Shown here piece after piece: positions 19,501 to 29,678 of a stretch of DNA of 64,000 nucleotides (the stretch's first letter is position 1; the number at the start of each line of letters is the position of its first letter). The stretch covers positions 96,806,664-96,870,663 of the forward strand of contig NC_134844.1 in assembly GCF_965363235.1 (NCBI RefSeq), read 5' to 3'. The notes under the pieces are model-generated. The model saw nothing but the letters and a program-made list of their open reading frames with translations, had not been told where the DNA came from and ran no database searches. A program made the translations under genes and the position numbers. This DNA is from Mytilus galloprovincialis (Eukaryota > Mollusca > Bivalvia > Mytilida > Mytilidae).

Positions 19501-22440
19501 TAAAAGACCAGGGATAATCTCATTATTTCTATCGAACAATCAGAAACAAACGTCAATTTAACTATTGAATGTATATTGTTAAGAATAATGTTAGCTGCTC
19601 AAAACGTTTTGGTGTACGATTTTGAACATACTACAAATAATTCATCATTTATATGTGTTTAACGCATTAAAAAGCAATATAAGATAAAACAATCTTGAAT
19701 GACCTATAGTTTTTAACAGTAACCTCCTTTGCGCATGTTTAAATTTCAAGGAGCCTGACATCAATACCAAATATATCATACGTACCGTACTTTGGCCTAT
19801 AATGGTTTACTCTTACAAAAATTGTGACTTGGATGAAGAGGTGTCTAAATGGCACTCATACCACAATGTCTTTACCTGTAAACCAAATTATTTTCGCGGA
19901 TACTTTATTTCGCGTGTTTCCTTTTCTAGTCCAATTCGCGACTTCTTGATTTCGCGATTTCGTATAGTTTGATTTAGAAAGATCAATTTTTTAGACATGC
20001 ACGACGATTTATAATTCGCGTTATTTTTCTAATGGCGGAAGTCGTGAATATGTTGGGTTACAGTATCGTCATAGCTCGTAGGTCTCTGGTAGACAATGGT
20101 CTCAATACCTACGATAGCATATCTCCTTATTGTGTATAGAGACTTTAATTCTAATTCAAACTATTGTATATTAGATTTCCTTATCCATCTGACAATCAAG
20201 TTTTGGAAAAATTTATCGACACCGGCAAGGGTCCAGCAGGTTTAGCGATTGATTCCGAAAGTGGACATGTTTACTGGACTGAGTATGACTGGCATAGACT
20301 GAGACGGTGTGATGTTAACGGAATAAATACAGTTATTATATCGTCCAATCTACAAAACCCATTTTCTATACGACTCAGCTTAGTTAACAGGTACTTTTTG
20401 TGTATTTTCAACTTAAAAAATATTGTGGACTGGTTGATATAAGAAATGTTTTTAAAACTTACGTACCAACTCATTGAGGCCAATGATGTTCCAGAAACAA
20501 ACAGTCCACACGTATCTTTCTTAGTATCGCAGCTTTTAACCTCGCTACGTATTTTTACATCCCTGACTTTCACATTTCCGTTTGAGAGTCCTGATAGAGG
20601 TAGATCTATTAAATGTTCTCCAGACACACGAGGTTATAATTGTTTCAACTTCTTTTCTACTTATCACAGTGGTTTGGACCAAAACCGACAATATTACTAC
20701 AACACTTCACAAATACACAAATGCGTGTGTAGAGAAAACACACCGTTGATTTATTTATAAAAACACATATTTTTTCACGTATTTTAAATATCTAAGACCA
20801 TTTCGACAGTTTTTATGATAGCATATTTCGGTTAAACATTTTTTTATTTTCATTTTGTTGAAACTGTACGTGTTCTTAATTTACAAGTCTTACTTGTTAT
20901 TCCTGAAAAAAAATGAATGAAAGGTTTCACTCACTTGTCTTGCTCATATATCAACATATAAATAAAAAGGTGTATGAACTTGATGGAAAATTTATACATT
21001 AGGCAGCTCTATATATAATGTAAAGTTGTGACAAAGTGATGACTGTTGTACCCCTATTTTGACAATTTTATCTATTGTGTCTGTTTTGTTGTAAACATAT
21101 TGGAATTTGATGCGACTGTCATTCAGGTGAGAGATTTAGCGCTGTAAAAAGAGGTTCAATCCACCGTTTCTTCATTTGAAAATACCTGGACCAAGTCCGG
21201 AATATGACAGTTGTTGTTCATTCTTTAAATGTGTTTAATCATTTGATTTTACCTATTGATTAGGGACTTTCCGTTTTGAATTTTCATTAGATGTATAACA
21301 CAACGTTTGTTATCGACAAGAATGGGCTTGAATATTTTAAATCTATAAGGATATAGTTGTGTGTGTGTGTGTTTATGTCTGTGTGACAACTACAAAAGTT
21401 CTAACCACTCGATCTATCTATTAAGAGACAAATACTTTCACATATATTTTGTAGGTGGATGTATGTAGTTGAGAGATTTAAAAGAATTATAAAAGCCAGA
21501 TTTAATTACAGTGAAGCTCATGGAATTATAGACTTAAACACACGAGTTGACTACATAGATTTAGGTTTGGCATCATTATAATAAAGTATCGATATATTTA
21601 AGGAATGACTGTAATATTTTTTTCTGTCAATTTCTAGATTTTAATTCGAGATATGAGGCAGACTTAACTATATCTGTTTTACCATTTATTGCATGTTCTA
21701 TAGAATAAATGTGTTCAACAGATTCCTCAAAATTTAATCAATATAATTACAGAGAGATCATCGTATTTTAGCGGAAGGAGAATTTAAAAATAATGCTAGC
21801 TTCTTTTAACATGGTTTATTATTCTGTTTGTTTCTTTTATTTTATCTCAAATGATTTAAGAAACAATTCATCGAGAAGGAACAGAAATACTACTTTTGTA
21901 AGAGTCAAAACCAAAATAATGCAAGATTGTTAGATGATATTATTTATAAAAATGAAGATGTGGTACGATTGCCAAAATTACAACTCTCCACAAGAGACCA
22001 AAATGTCACAGAAATTAAGAACTACATGTCACCACACGGCCTTCAACAATGAGCAAAGCCCATACCGCATAGTCAGCTATAAAAGGCCCCAAAATGACCA
22101 TGTAAAACAATTAAAACGAGAAAACTAACGGCCTTATTTATATAAAGAATGACCGAAAAACAAAATAATGATTTTTTAGATAAAAAAGAAGAAAAGTTAT
22201 ACTGGACAACTTACTACCACGGTGATTTTAAATCAGCAAGTGTTAGAGGTTGTGATGTTGAAACTATTTTTCAAACGGGGATCACAAACTATTACCAGCC
22301 TATTGATGTCTATGGTAGTTCCATATTTTTTTCCAATAACAAAAAGCTGTTCATGATGAATGCAACATTAGGAACTCCAGCTACTGCATTGCATACAGAC
22401 GCATACAGAATATTTAGTATTTATGTTTATCACCAATCAG
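16470..22440 (+). CDS. Secreted YWTD (LDLR class B) beta-propeller protein, copy 1 (five exons)
   Basis: Assembled from exons 16470-16530, 18647-18815, 20175-20390, 21455-21564 and 22180-22440, whose phases (1, 2, 2, 1) join without a stop and match copy 2. The product starts with a hydrophobic signal peptide (MNVQIWLFLSLKFYILS) and continues as a single class B propeller: YFTR in blade 1, VYWTEYDWHRLRR in blade 2, MYVVERFKRIIKA, LYWTTYY and IFFSNNKKLFMMN. It should be secreted; no membrane anchor, EGF or LDL-A module is seen. YWTD propellers bind protein ligands in LDLR/LRP-type proteins, but a stand-alone ~300-residue form has no assigned role. The donor of exon 4 is weak (GTTTGG). I find no equivalent of copy 2's last exon; reading past 22440 gives a stop at 22580, so the 3' end is unresolved or lost. 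Confidence 0.75.
18647..18815 (+). CDS. Copy 1 exon 2
   Basis: Acceptor TCTTTTCAAG, donor AG|GTATGT. Joins exon 1 to make a Cys codon at residue 21, then encodes TKVLFGTKVQIKEIDIDTGN and ends at YNHRTIMR. The frame has no leading ATG, so only splicing explains it. Confidence 0.78.
18843..19065 (+). repeat. Dispersed repeat A in intron 2
   Basis: A well-preserved copy: AGGAAGATGTGGTATAAGTG, ACAACTCTCCATCCAAATAA, CTTCAACACGGAGCCTTGCC and AAAACGAAAAACGAGA, just downstream of the exon 2 donor. Confidence 0.8.
19780..19885 (-). repeat. Dispersed repeat A, partial antisense copy
   Basis: Reverse-complement features TATAATGGTTTACTCTTACA, TTGTGACTTGGATG and GCACTCATACCACA correspond to the head half of the family. 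Confidence 0.7.
20175..20390 (+). CDS. Copy 1 exon 3 (YWTD blade)
   Basis: Acceptor TATATTAG, donor AACAG|GTACTT. Encodes FPYPSDNQVLEKF, then GPAGLAIDSESGHVYWTEYD, the clearest YWTD-type motif of the gene. Intron phase equals that of the paralogous exon 32475-32687, which is one codon shorter. Confidence 0.85.
21010..21290 (+). repeat. SINE-like repeat C in intron 3
   Basis: Carries TGACTGTTGTACCCCTATTT, AATTTGATGCGACTGTCAT, GGTTCAATCCACC and GAATATGACAGTTGTTGTTC in family order. Confidence 0.75.
21353..21372. repeat. Short TG microsatellite
   Basis: A run of TG dinucleotides just upstream of exon 4, followed by a second short TGTCTGTGTG stretch. Confidence 0.7.
21455..21564 (+). CDS. Copy 1 exon 4
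   Basis: Acceptor TTTTGTAG; encodes WMYVVERFKRIIKARF, then YSEAHGIIDL and TRVDYIDL. The expected donor is GTTTGG rather than the GTAGGT of copy 2, so splicing here may be inefficient. If unspliced, a stop comes soon after. Confidence 0.8.
21945..22145 (+). repeat. Repeat A variant (A')
   Basis: AAAATGAAGATGTGGTACG, ACAACTCTCCACAAGAGACC, CCATACCGCATAGTCAGCTA and AAAACGAGAAAACTAACGGC. It shares the family's order but forms a subgroup with the copy at 29830-30040. It lies immediately upstream of exon 5. Confidence 0.7.
22180..22440 (+). CDS. Copy 1 exon 5 (YWTD blades)
   Basis: Acceptor GATTTTTTAG; with the G of exon 4 it starts DKKEEKLYWTTYYHGDFKSA and contains IFFSNNKKLFMMN. The donor TCAG|GTAATA aligns base for base with copy 2 but is in phase 1, not phase 2, because copy 2 is 5 bp shorter in a nearby TA-rich tract. 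Confidence 0.8.
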
Positions 22441-22449
22441 GTAATACAC

Positions 22450-23105
22450 GTGTTTATGTTTTGTACGTTGTGGTTATGTTTATGAACTGTAATTCTGTCG
22501 TCACACATTGGCGTATAGATCGGCGTGCAGAGAAAATTGATAAAGTCCGTATACGTAAGTTGCACGCCACAAGATCGTGAAGCAATCGTAAACCGTGCGT
22601 TCCATAAGTTTGAAGTACATCGAAATTCAAAGGTTTACGCTTGGTGAACGCTATAACACCCGGAAATTTTCATGCAGCATAAATGTTCATCTAGCTCAAG
22701 CGTTAGTCCAGCTTATACCTGTACGCTACACGCACATAGTACATACGCTACAAGCGCGTGGAAAACGCTACAAATAAGTGTGAGACACGTTTGGGGCACG
22801 TTGTATACATTTCAAGATCGTTCAAATTTTCCTTAAACGTATGCGGGTGTGTTTATTACAAACAACCCATAATAAAACGTCCCAGATACGCCAAAAGCAC
22901 GATTATGGTCCTAGATACGACCACGACGCGTCTCATATACGTTAAGGGAACCTTTTTTTTCGAAGCGAGCATTCCATCTACGTTAGACAAACGCCATGCA
23001 TACGCCAACATACGTAACTTAAACGCCAAATACGCGCTTATGTACGCTTCTCGTACGCACAATACACGCTTAAAGCTCGTTGTACACACGATACATATAT
23101 GATTG
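22450..23105. other. ACG/TACG-rich block of unusual composition
   Basis: About 650 bp dense in ACG, ACGC and TACG strings (CATACGCCAACATACG, AAATACGCGCTTATGTACGC), far richer in CpG than anything around it. Frames stay open on both strands (114 codons at 22758-23102 plus, 77 codons minus), which follows from the composition. It follows copy 1 of the YWTD gene; a shorter similar patch (37735-37795) follows copy 2. Confidence 0.6.
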
Positions 23106-24643
23106 ACAAGTTAAATGCATTCAAATACCCATATATGCAAAGTTTAGTTTTAGAAATGACTGCCAATGACGGCTAAACACTTAATTTGCAAACAGTATTT
23201 TGATTTTTTTTTTTTGACATTTCAGTTTTGTGAAGAACATGTTTTGCTCATTATCTAAATATCAGGCTTCGAATGATTTTTTGACAACTTATACATCTAG
23301 TACCTTCATTGTTCTTCATTGTGACTTATCTTTTTGTCATTTGACATTCTAAACACAGTCTTAGATGAATTGAGTCCTGTCTTACCGATTTTTCTTACGA
23401 TGTTCGAGGTTGCTTTAACGTTGTAAGGGATCGTTTATCATTTATGACCTGACCACATGCTTAATTTATCGGTCTAAAGTCCTTTAATCTGTTAAGAATC
23501 ATGTCCTATAATAAACATTTATAGTGTCAGTCGTACTACAGCAACACAGAGAACCCCTGAATCAAAATAGTGTACCAAACAAATTAAGTGCTCTATGGTT
23601 TATTAGTTATTTGGACTTATAATTTGAATTTCACTTTTGTGATTTCATACAACAGATATGAGGCAAACATATGCTATCACTATTTAAAGGTCAAGATAAG
23701 GAATGGCAATGCATTTTTGTTAATACATTAAGTTATGATATAAGATCAGCGTAAATGATACTATTATTGTCTGAAAGACCAAAATCAGTATTTTTTTTAT
23801 TGATTCGTATTTTCATTTATAAATATGTAAAGGCAAATGTCATCATAGAAATCTTCATGTGAGGAATCACTGCGTTGTTCTGTGCAAATTACTTATCACT
23901 ATTTGAACCATAATCAGTTATTCGGATGAACTATTTTTGTTTCAATTATGTCAACCATTTGCAAGTATTCATGTTCTATATTTTATTTTACCATTACTTA
24001 TGCAAAGTGTACATCAAATGATTTTTCTCGCAATAATTCTTAAATGTAAACATTAAACCTATGACTTATGTGCAAAACGTATTTATTGATGGCTTAGAAC
24101 GATTTGATTGATTATGAAATTGGATAGTATATTGCAGCTTCTAAAAATCTGTGTTGTGCAGAAAAAAAGTCTAAAGGACTTTTAATTTTTAATCAATATC
24201 TGTAATCTTCATACTCAAATAGAAGGAATTATTGAAGCAATATTTTTGTCCTAATTTATTAATGCTTATATGAATATTCCAAAAATATATAGCCTAGCTT
24301 TTTATTATATATTCTAAATTCATATACATTTACCTTTTTATTTCTTTAACATCATTTGCTTTGTTTTACATATCAGATATAAAACTAAAATCATACGTGA
24401 CCATATTTCATGTATATATCATTTTTTTCTTTAAATTACAATGAAAACGGATTAAAATAAACAATTGACAATATGACCCTAGATTAGCATGATTATGGTA
24501 AGCTATATTGATTGAAATTTATAAATAATTCGAGTTGTTACAGATATGAATTCATCAATAAGGTTCACGTATAAGGTTGTAACCATGGTTTTATATGTGT
24601 AGTGATATGCAAATTAATGTTGATTATAAGGTTTTTTTTCATA

Positions 24644-24979
24644 TTGACTATAGATGAATTAATGTTAATGTTATGTTAGTTCCTATTGACTATAGATGAA
24701 TTAATGTTAATGTTATGTTAGTTCCTATTGACTATAGATGAATTAATGTTAATGTTATGTTAGTTCCTATTGACTATAGATGAATTAATGGTAATGGTAT
24801 GATAGTTCCTATTGACTATAGATGAATTAATGTTAATGTTATGTTAGTTCCTATTGACTATAGATGCATTAATGTTAATGTTATGGTAGTTCCTATTGAC
24901 TATAGTTGAATTAATGTTAATGTTATGTTAGTTCCTATTGACTATAGATGAATTAATGTTAATGTTACGTTAGTTCCTA
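24644..24979. repeat. 42-bp tandem repeat, 8 copies
   Basis: Unit starts TTGACTATAGATGAATTAAT and ends GTTAGTTCCTA; starts at 24644, 24686, 24728, 24770, 24812, 24854, 24896 and 24938, with only one to four changes per copy. A ninth start at 24980 is broken. Confidence 0.95.
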
Positions 24980-25934
24980 TTGATGATAGAAACCTTTATG
25001 TTGATGATCAGTAAATTATTTAGTATTATTCTTTTTTTCCTAGTATAAGAGATAAGAAGTATCTCATATATTTCATTTCTTATCATATTGAATAACTTTG
25101 AATTTAATGTTCCATGATGATCGTAATTTTAAACCTCGGGTGGATCAGAAGTTAAGACACTTTTAATTGGTAGAAATAGTTTTACCGCGGAACATGTGTC
25201 TTCATTATGTCCGATTGTTATCTTGTTTGAAGTAACCAAAGAAATTTTGATTCAACTTTGTGAATAGTATTGAGTTTTCTAGTGGATATTACTGTTCAAG
25301 TTACAATCTATATATATCTATATATATGTGGACTTATTTGTAGTTGAAGCTTTATCCTCGAGATTTTCGTTGGTATTTTAATTAGACTTACAATAGAAAC
25401 GTCAGATACCTACTGTCACCTCTTATTTATTTATTTTTTTAGTTTATTCTGAATGAATTCTTGTTCATAAGTTATGTCAATGAAGCAGAACTTACTTCAA
25501 TGACAAACGTAACTGGAGGGCACTTATGGTACAACTACAACCGGGATCTCGCTCTATGGTAAGGAGTCCAGGAAATCGAGACAACATTCAGAGGTAAACA
25601 GATAAAGTAAATATATACACATGCTATAGGATACTGTAGACAATAAATAATAATTTGATGTTTCCGGAGACCGGTGCGTAATATTCTGGCCTCTTAAAAT
25701 AAAAATCGAGCGTTTTTGCTATGTTTATTGCAAACAAAATGCTTGTCTGACGTTCATAATGTTAAGCCTGGTATCTAAGAACAGTTTATATTGTACTTGT
25801 CTGCTTATATTGATATGATCAATCAACAAGGTGTCCCCGGATTTTTGATACGTAAATTGTAGCGAACATTAAGATGTTTGGATTATTTCCTCTTACATAT
25901 GTGGGCATTCAGAATTAACCTTCTACAATTAACC

Positions 25935-26062
25935 TTTTCTATGTTGTGTCGTCTGTACTATTATTTGTCTGTTTGTCTTATTGTTTTAAGCCATGACGTT
26001 GTCAGTTTATTTTCAATTTATGAGTTTGACTTTCCCTCTGGTATCCTTCGTCCCTCTTTTAG
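25935..26062 (+). repeat. RT-element 3' tail, 5'-truncated
   Basis: TTTTCTATGTTGTGTCGTCT, AGCCATGACGTTGTCAGTTT, TTTATGAGTTTGACTTTCCC and CTTCGTCCCTCTTTT match the end of the element at 42300-42447. Confidence 0.75.
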
Positions 26063-27395
26063 ATCTTATCATAGCATTTAATTTAAAAACCTGTACTGTG
26101 GTTTGCAATGCATAGTATATAATATTTCAATGGTAAAATAAAAGAAATAGCTTATCCATTGAATATCCAAGAGGAGGTATTAAGATAAAGAGCTATATTC
26201 AAGTAAGAATCATCACAAACTGATTTGACAGACAAAAATTGGAAATTGGAAATTGGAAATATAAACACTGTATTTATTCTGTCAAAAATGAAACAATTCC
26301 TGCGATGCAGCACACAAAAGTTCAATGAAGGGTATATAGAGTATAAAATATTAATCATGAAGACACAATGACTGGTATAATCACTTTGTTAGTTCAGTTG
26401 TAAAAAGGTGGCTAAAATACCAGTCATTTGTAATAAGCTAAATATGTCTTGAATTTGACCGTGAGGAGATTTAACATGTTCTACGTGGCTGTGCACTTTT
26501 AAATATAAAAAGGAATAAATTGAAATCGCGATCGTTCAGTTGAAAAAAATTGTTTAAACATAATTATGTCATTTAAAATAAGGGTAGAAAAATATTGTGT
26601 GGGTAGACAATCAGCAGCAGCAAACGGAAAGAATTGTTCAAACATATCATAGGAATTAATTATATACACATGTCTTTTAATTTTGGATTTAACGCTTCTT
26701 CTAATTGGCTGACGTTGTTTTGTTTATCAGCTCATAGACACAATTATGTCATGTGACCGTGACGTCATCAACGTTTTATATAGTTTACTCCGGTTTAAAG
26801 TGGAGTTTAGAATTAAATTATAAGTAATATTTTTTCTGCCTATTCGAAATAACATAAAAATGTGGTGACCACTTGTAAATAATCTGTTCCGCAGGTTATT
26901 CAGTGTGCACCACATTTGTTTATGTCTATCAGCTGATATATGCTTATTAACATTGAAAAATATCATTATTTTCAGTATTTCTCATTCTTTTCAAAGGGGG
27001 ATACTTTTTCCATTGTGAAAAAAAAAGGAAAGATAATTGTTCCAACAACTGGGTGTGATACAGATATAATAAAACATAAGCAATAAGGAAGTATTTACAT
27101 TGTGTACCCATTTACTACAAATTGTGCACTGAAAAAGATAGTTTGTTGTGTTAAAAAGAATACCAATGGATAGCAAAGACATTGAGAACAGAGTCGGAAA
27201 TATACCATGGAACAATTTCAATCATTTTAACTTAATGTAATCTTTCATGGTAGAAAAAGTAACACATAATGTTTGTACACTTTTTATTACTCACGGTTCT
27301 TTTGATTTTGATCATTATTAAATCATTCTATTGGTTTTTATTTTTGAATTCAATTTAAAAGGACTATGAATGTAGACGACACAATGTTCAAAAAG

Positions 27396-27487
27396 TAATC
27401 TGATGTACAGTAGTTGTCGTTTGTTTATGTTGTCTCATTGGTAATCTGATGTACAGTAGTTGTCGTTTGTTTATGTTGTCTTATTGG
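27396..27487. repeat. 46-bp direct duplication with repeat A head
   Basis: Two copies of a unit beginning TAATCTGATGTACAGTAGTT. The second continues into CTCGTACCACATCTTCCTAT, the reverse complement of the repeat A head (to ~27530). Confidence 0.8.
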
Positions 27488-28239
27488 CTCTCGTACCACA
27501 TCTTCCTATATCTATTCTATCTTTTGTCTATCAATTTTTCTTAATCTAGAGTTACTAATGAATTATATGTAGACTAAACGCCTGTCTTGTATACTCAATT
27601 ATAATGCGCGTATATTTGGTGAGTTTTCTAGATGCAACTGCTGATGGAGTTTTTATTCCCCGAGGGTATCACCAGCCTAGTATTCAGCACTTGCAAAGGT
27701 ATTTATAAAAATTCTGAATCCGCAAAAAATAATGACAGCCAAAATATTTCGTTTACATGTACCTTATTGCACCCGCGAAAATAACCCGCTATATGGTATG
27801 TCAATGGCATTTGAATAGCGTCGTGCTGAAATCGACCTTATGCAAATACGTGTCAATACAGATGTTCATCTATTTCGGGGTATACACATGACATATATAA
27901 CATGATGTATCATAAAGATTAAGAAAACAGAAGAAATAAATAGTTTCGCGCTATTTTGTTAATTATTTATCTTGATGTTACAGACGAACTCCTTTAAAAA
28001 AATGCAGTATGTAGCACTTTTGCTATCTTATCATTTGTATTCATATAAAAAAGTATAAATTCACAAAAATACTGAACTTAGAGGAAAATCAAATCGGAAA
28101 GTCCATAATCACATGGCAAAATCAAATATAAAAACACATAAAAAACGAATGGACAAGAACTGTTTTAAATATATTTGTCCTAAATCCAAATTCATTCGAA
28201 TATTCATTGACGGCCATTAAGTATCACATACATTGCACT

Positions 28240-28362
28240 TGAGATCAGCCCCAGTTTTTGGTGGGGTTCGTGTTGTTCAGTCTTTAGTTTTCTATGTTGT
28301 GTTTTGTGTACTATTGATAGTCTGTTAGTCTTATATTTTGTAGTCATTGTGTTGTCTTTTTT
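28240..28362 (+). repeat. RT-element 3' tail that founds the 38-bp array
   Basis: TTTGGTGGGGTTCGTGTTGT, TAGTTTTCTATGTTGTGTTT and GTAGTCATTGTGTTGTC are the tail sequence; its last ~40 bases are what is amplified next door. Confidence 0.75.
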
Positions 28363-29148
28363 TTACGACATATGGGTTTGAATGTCCTTCTGGTAACTTT
28401 TTACGACATATGGGTTTAAATGTCCTTCTGGTAACTTTTTACGACATATGGGTTTGAATTTCCTTCTGGTAACTTTTTACGACATATGGGTTTGAATGTT
28501 CGTGTTGTTTTTTTTGTTTTCTATGTTGTGTTTTGTGTACTATTGATAGTCTGTTAGTCTTATATGTTGTAGTCATTGTGTTGTCTGTTTTTTACGACAC
28601 ATGGGTTTGAATGTCTTTCTGGTAACTTTGGTCCCTCTTTTTTTACGACATATGGATTTGAATGTCCTTCTGGTAACTTTTTACGACATATGGGTTTGAA
28701 TGTCCTTCTGGTAATTTTTTACGACATATGGGTTTGAATGTCCTTCTGGTAACTTTTAACGACATATGGGTTTGAATGTCCTTCTGGTAACTCTTTACGA
28801 CATATGGGTTTGAATGTCCTTCTGGTAACTTTTTACGACATATGGGTTTGAATGTCCTTCTGGTAACTTTTTACGACATATGGGTTTGAATGTCCTTCTG
28901 GTAACTTTTTACGACATATGGGTTTGAATGTCCTTCTGGTAATTTTTTACGCATATGGGTTTGAATGTCCTTCTGGTAACTTTTAACGACATATGGGTTT
29001 GAATGTCCTTCTGGTAACTCTTTACGACATATGGGTTTGAATGTCCTTCTGGTAAGTTTTTACGACATATGGGTTTGAATGTCCTTCTGGTAACTTTTTA
29101 CGACATATGGGTTTGAATGTCCTTCTGGTAACTTTGGTCCCTCTTTTG
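28363..29148. repeat. 38-bp tandem array, about 18 copies
   Basis: Unit TTACGACATATGGGTTTGAA plus TGTCCTTCTGGTAACTTT. Four copies (28363-28500), a second partial retroelement tail (28500-28590), one copy, then thirteen more to 29098, ending in GGTCCCTCTTTT as the parent tail does. Units differ by 0-2 bases. Confidence 0.93.
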
Positions 29149-29617
29149 CAACATTTTTGAGATCACATTAATCCATTTGAAAACGAATCCTGTGATGTTT
29201 TATTTCAATGTAATGATATGATTTTAAATAGATTAATTTCTGCGCTACGTTAATTTGCACAATTGGAACTCAACAACTGCAATCGTTGCAAATATTATCA
29301 TTGATATACACCATCGAAGTTGAGAAATTAAAAATAATTACCCGCTACGAAGACAATAACAATCAAAACCAAGGAGTAAACAAAGAGTCACAAATCAAAA
29401 GTCACTCATATAGCTTGACTAAAAACGCAACGATAAAAATCATCCTATTTACAGTGACTAAATGTTGACGTTCCGGATGAATTAAAGTTTCGCATTTCTT
29501 TTTGTTCATCGTGTTTCAATATGAAACTGGTTTATACACCTATGTAAGTTAACTCTTTTTTGTTAATTTGACTTTTAAAAGACAACACACGTATATATAT
29601 TTTTCATTCATGCGGAG

Positions 29618-29678
29618 ATGGATGTACAAATGTTGATCTTTATATCCTTTGGATTTCATTTTCTGTCTATGATTCTAT
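29618..29678 (+). CDS. Copy 2 exon 1: signal peptide
   Basis: ATG in good context (G at -3, G at +4), 61 nt, donor GTAAGT. Pairs with 16470-16530. Confidence 0.78.

Larger units (their letters stand above)
23106..29617. other. Region between the two YWTD genes
   Basis: No exon could be supported. It holds a 42-bp array, retroelement tails, a 46-bp duplication and a 38-bp array, each listed. I looked for a counterpart of copy 2's last exon (ISGGRIKIVGLYRN) and did not see one. Confidence 0.5.

Noticed and set aside
22149..22179. Start of the copy 1 exon 5 frame at an upstream in-frame ATG (22149)
   Set aside because: That stretch belongs to repeat A' and the TTTTTTAG acceptor at 22179 plus paralogue alignment place the exon start at 22180.
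28363..29148. CRISPR-like array of 38-bp direct repeats
   Set aside because: Units are directly adjacent without unique spacers, derive from a retroelement tail, and the genome is animal. The same holds for the 36-, 42-, 55- and 60-bp arrays.
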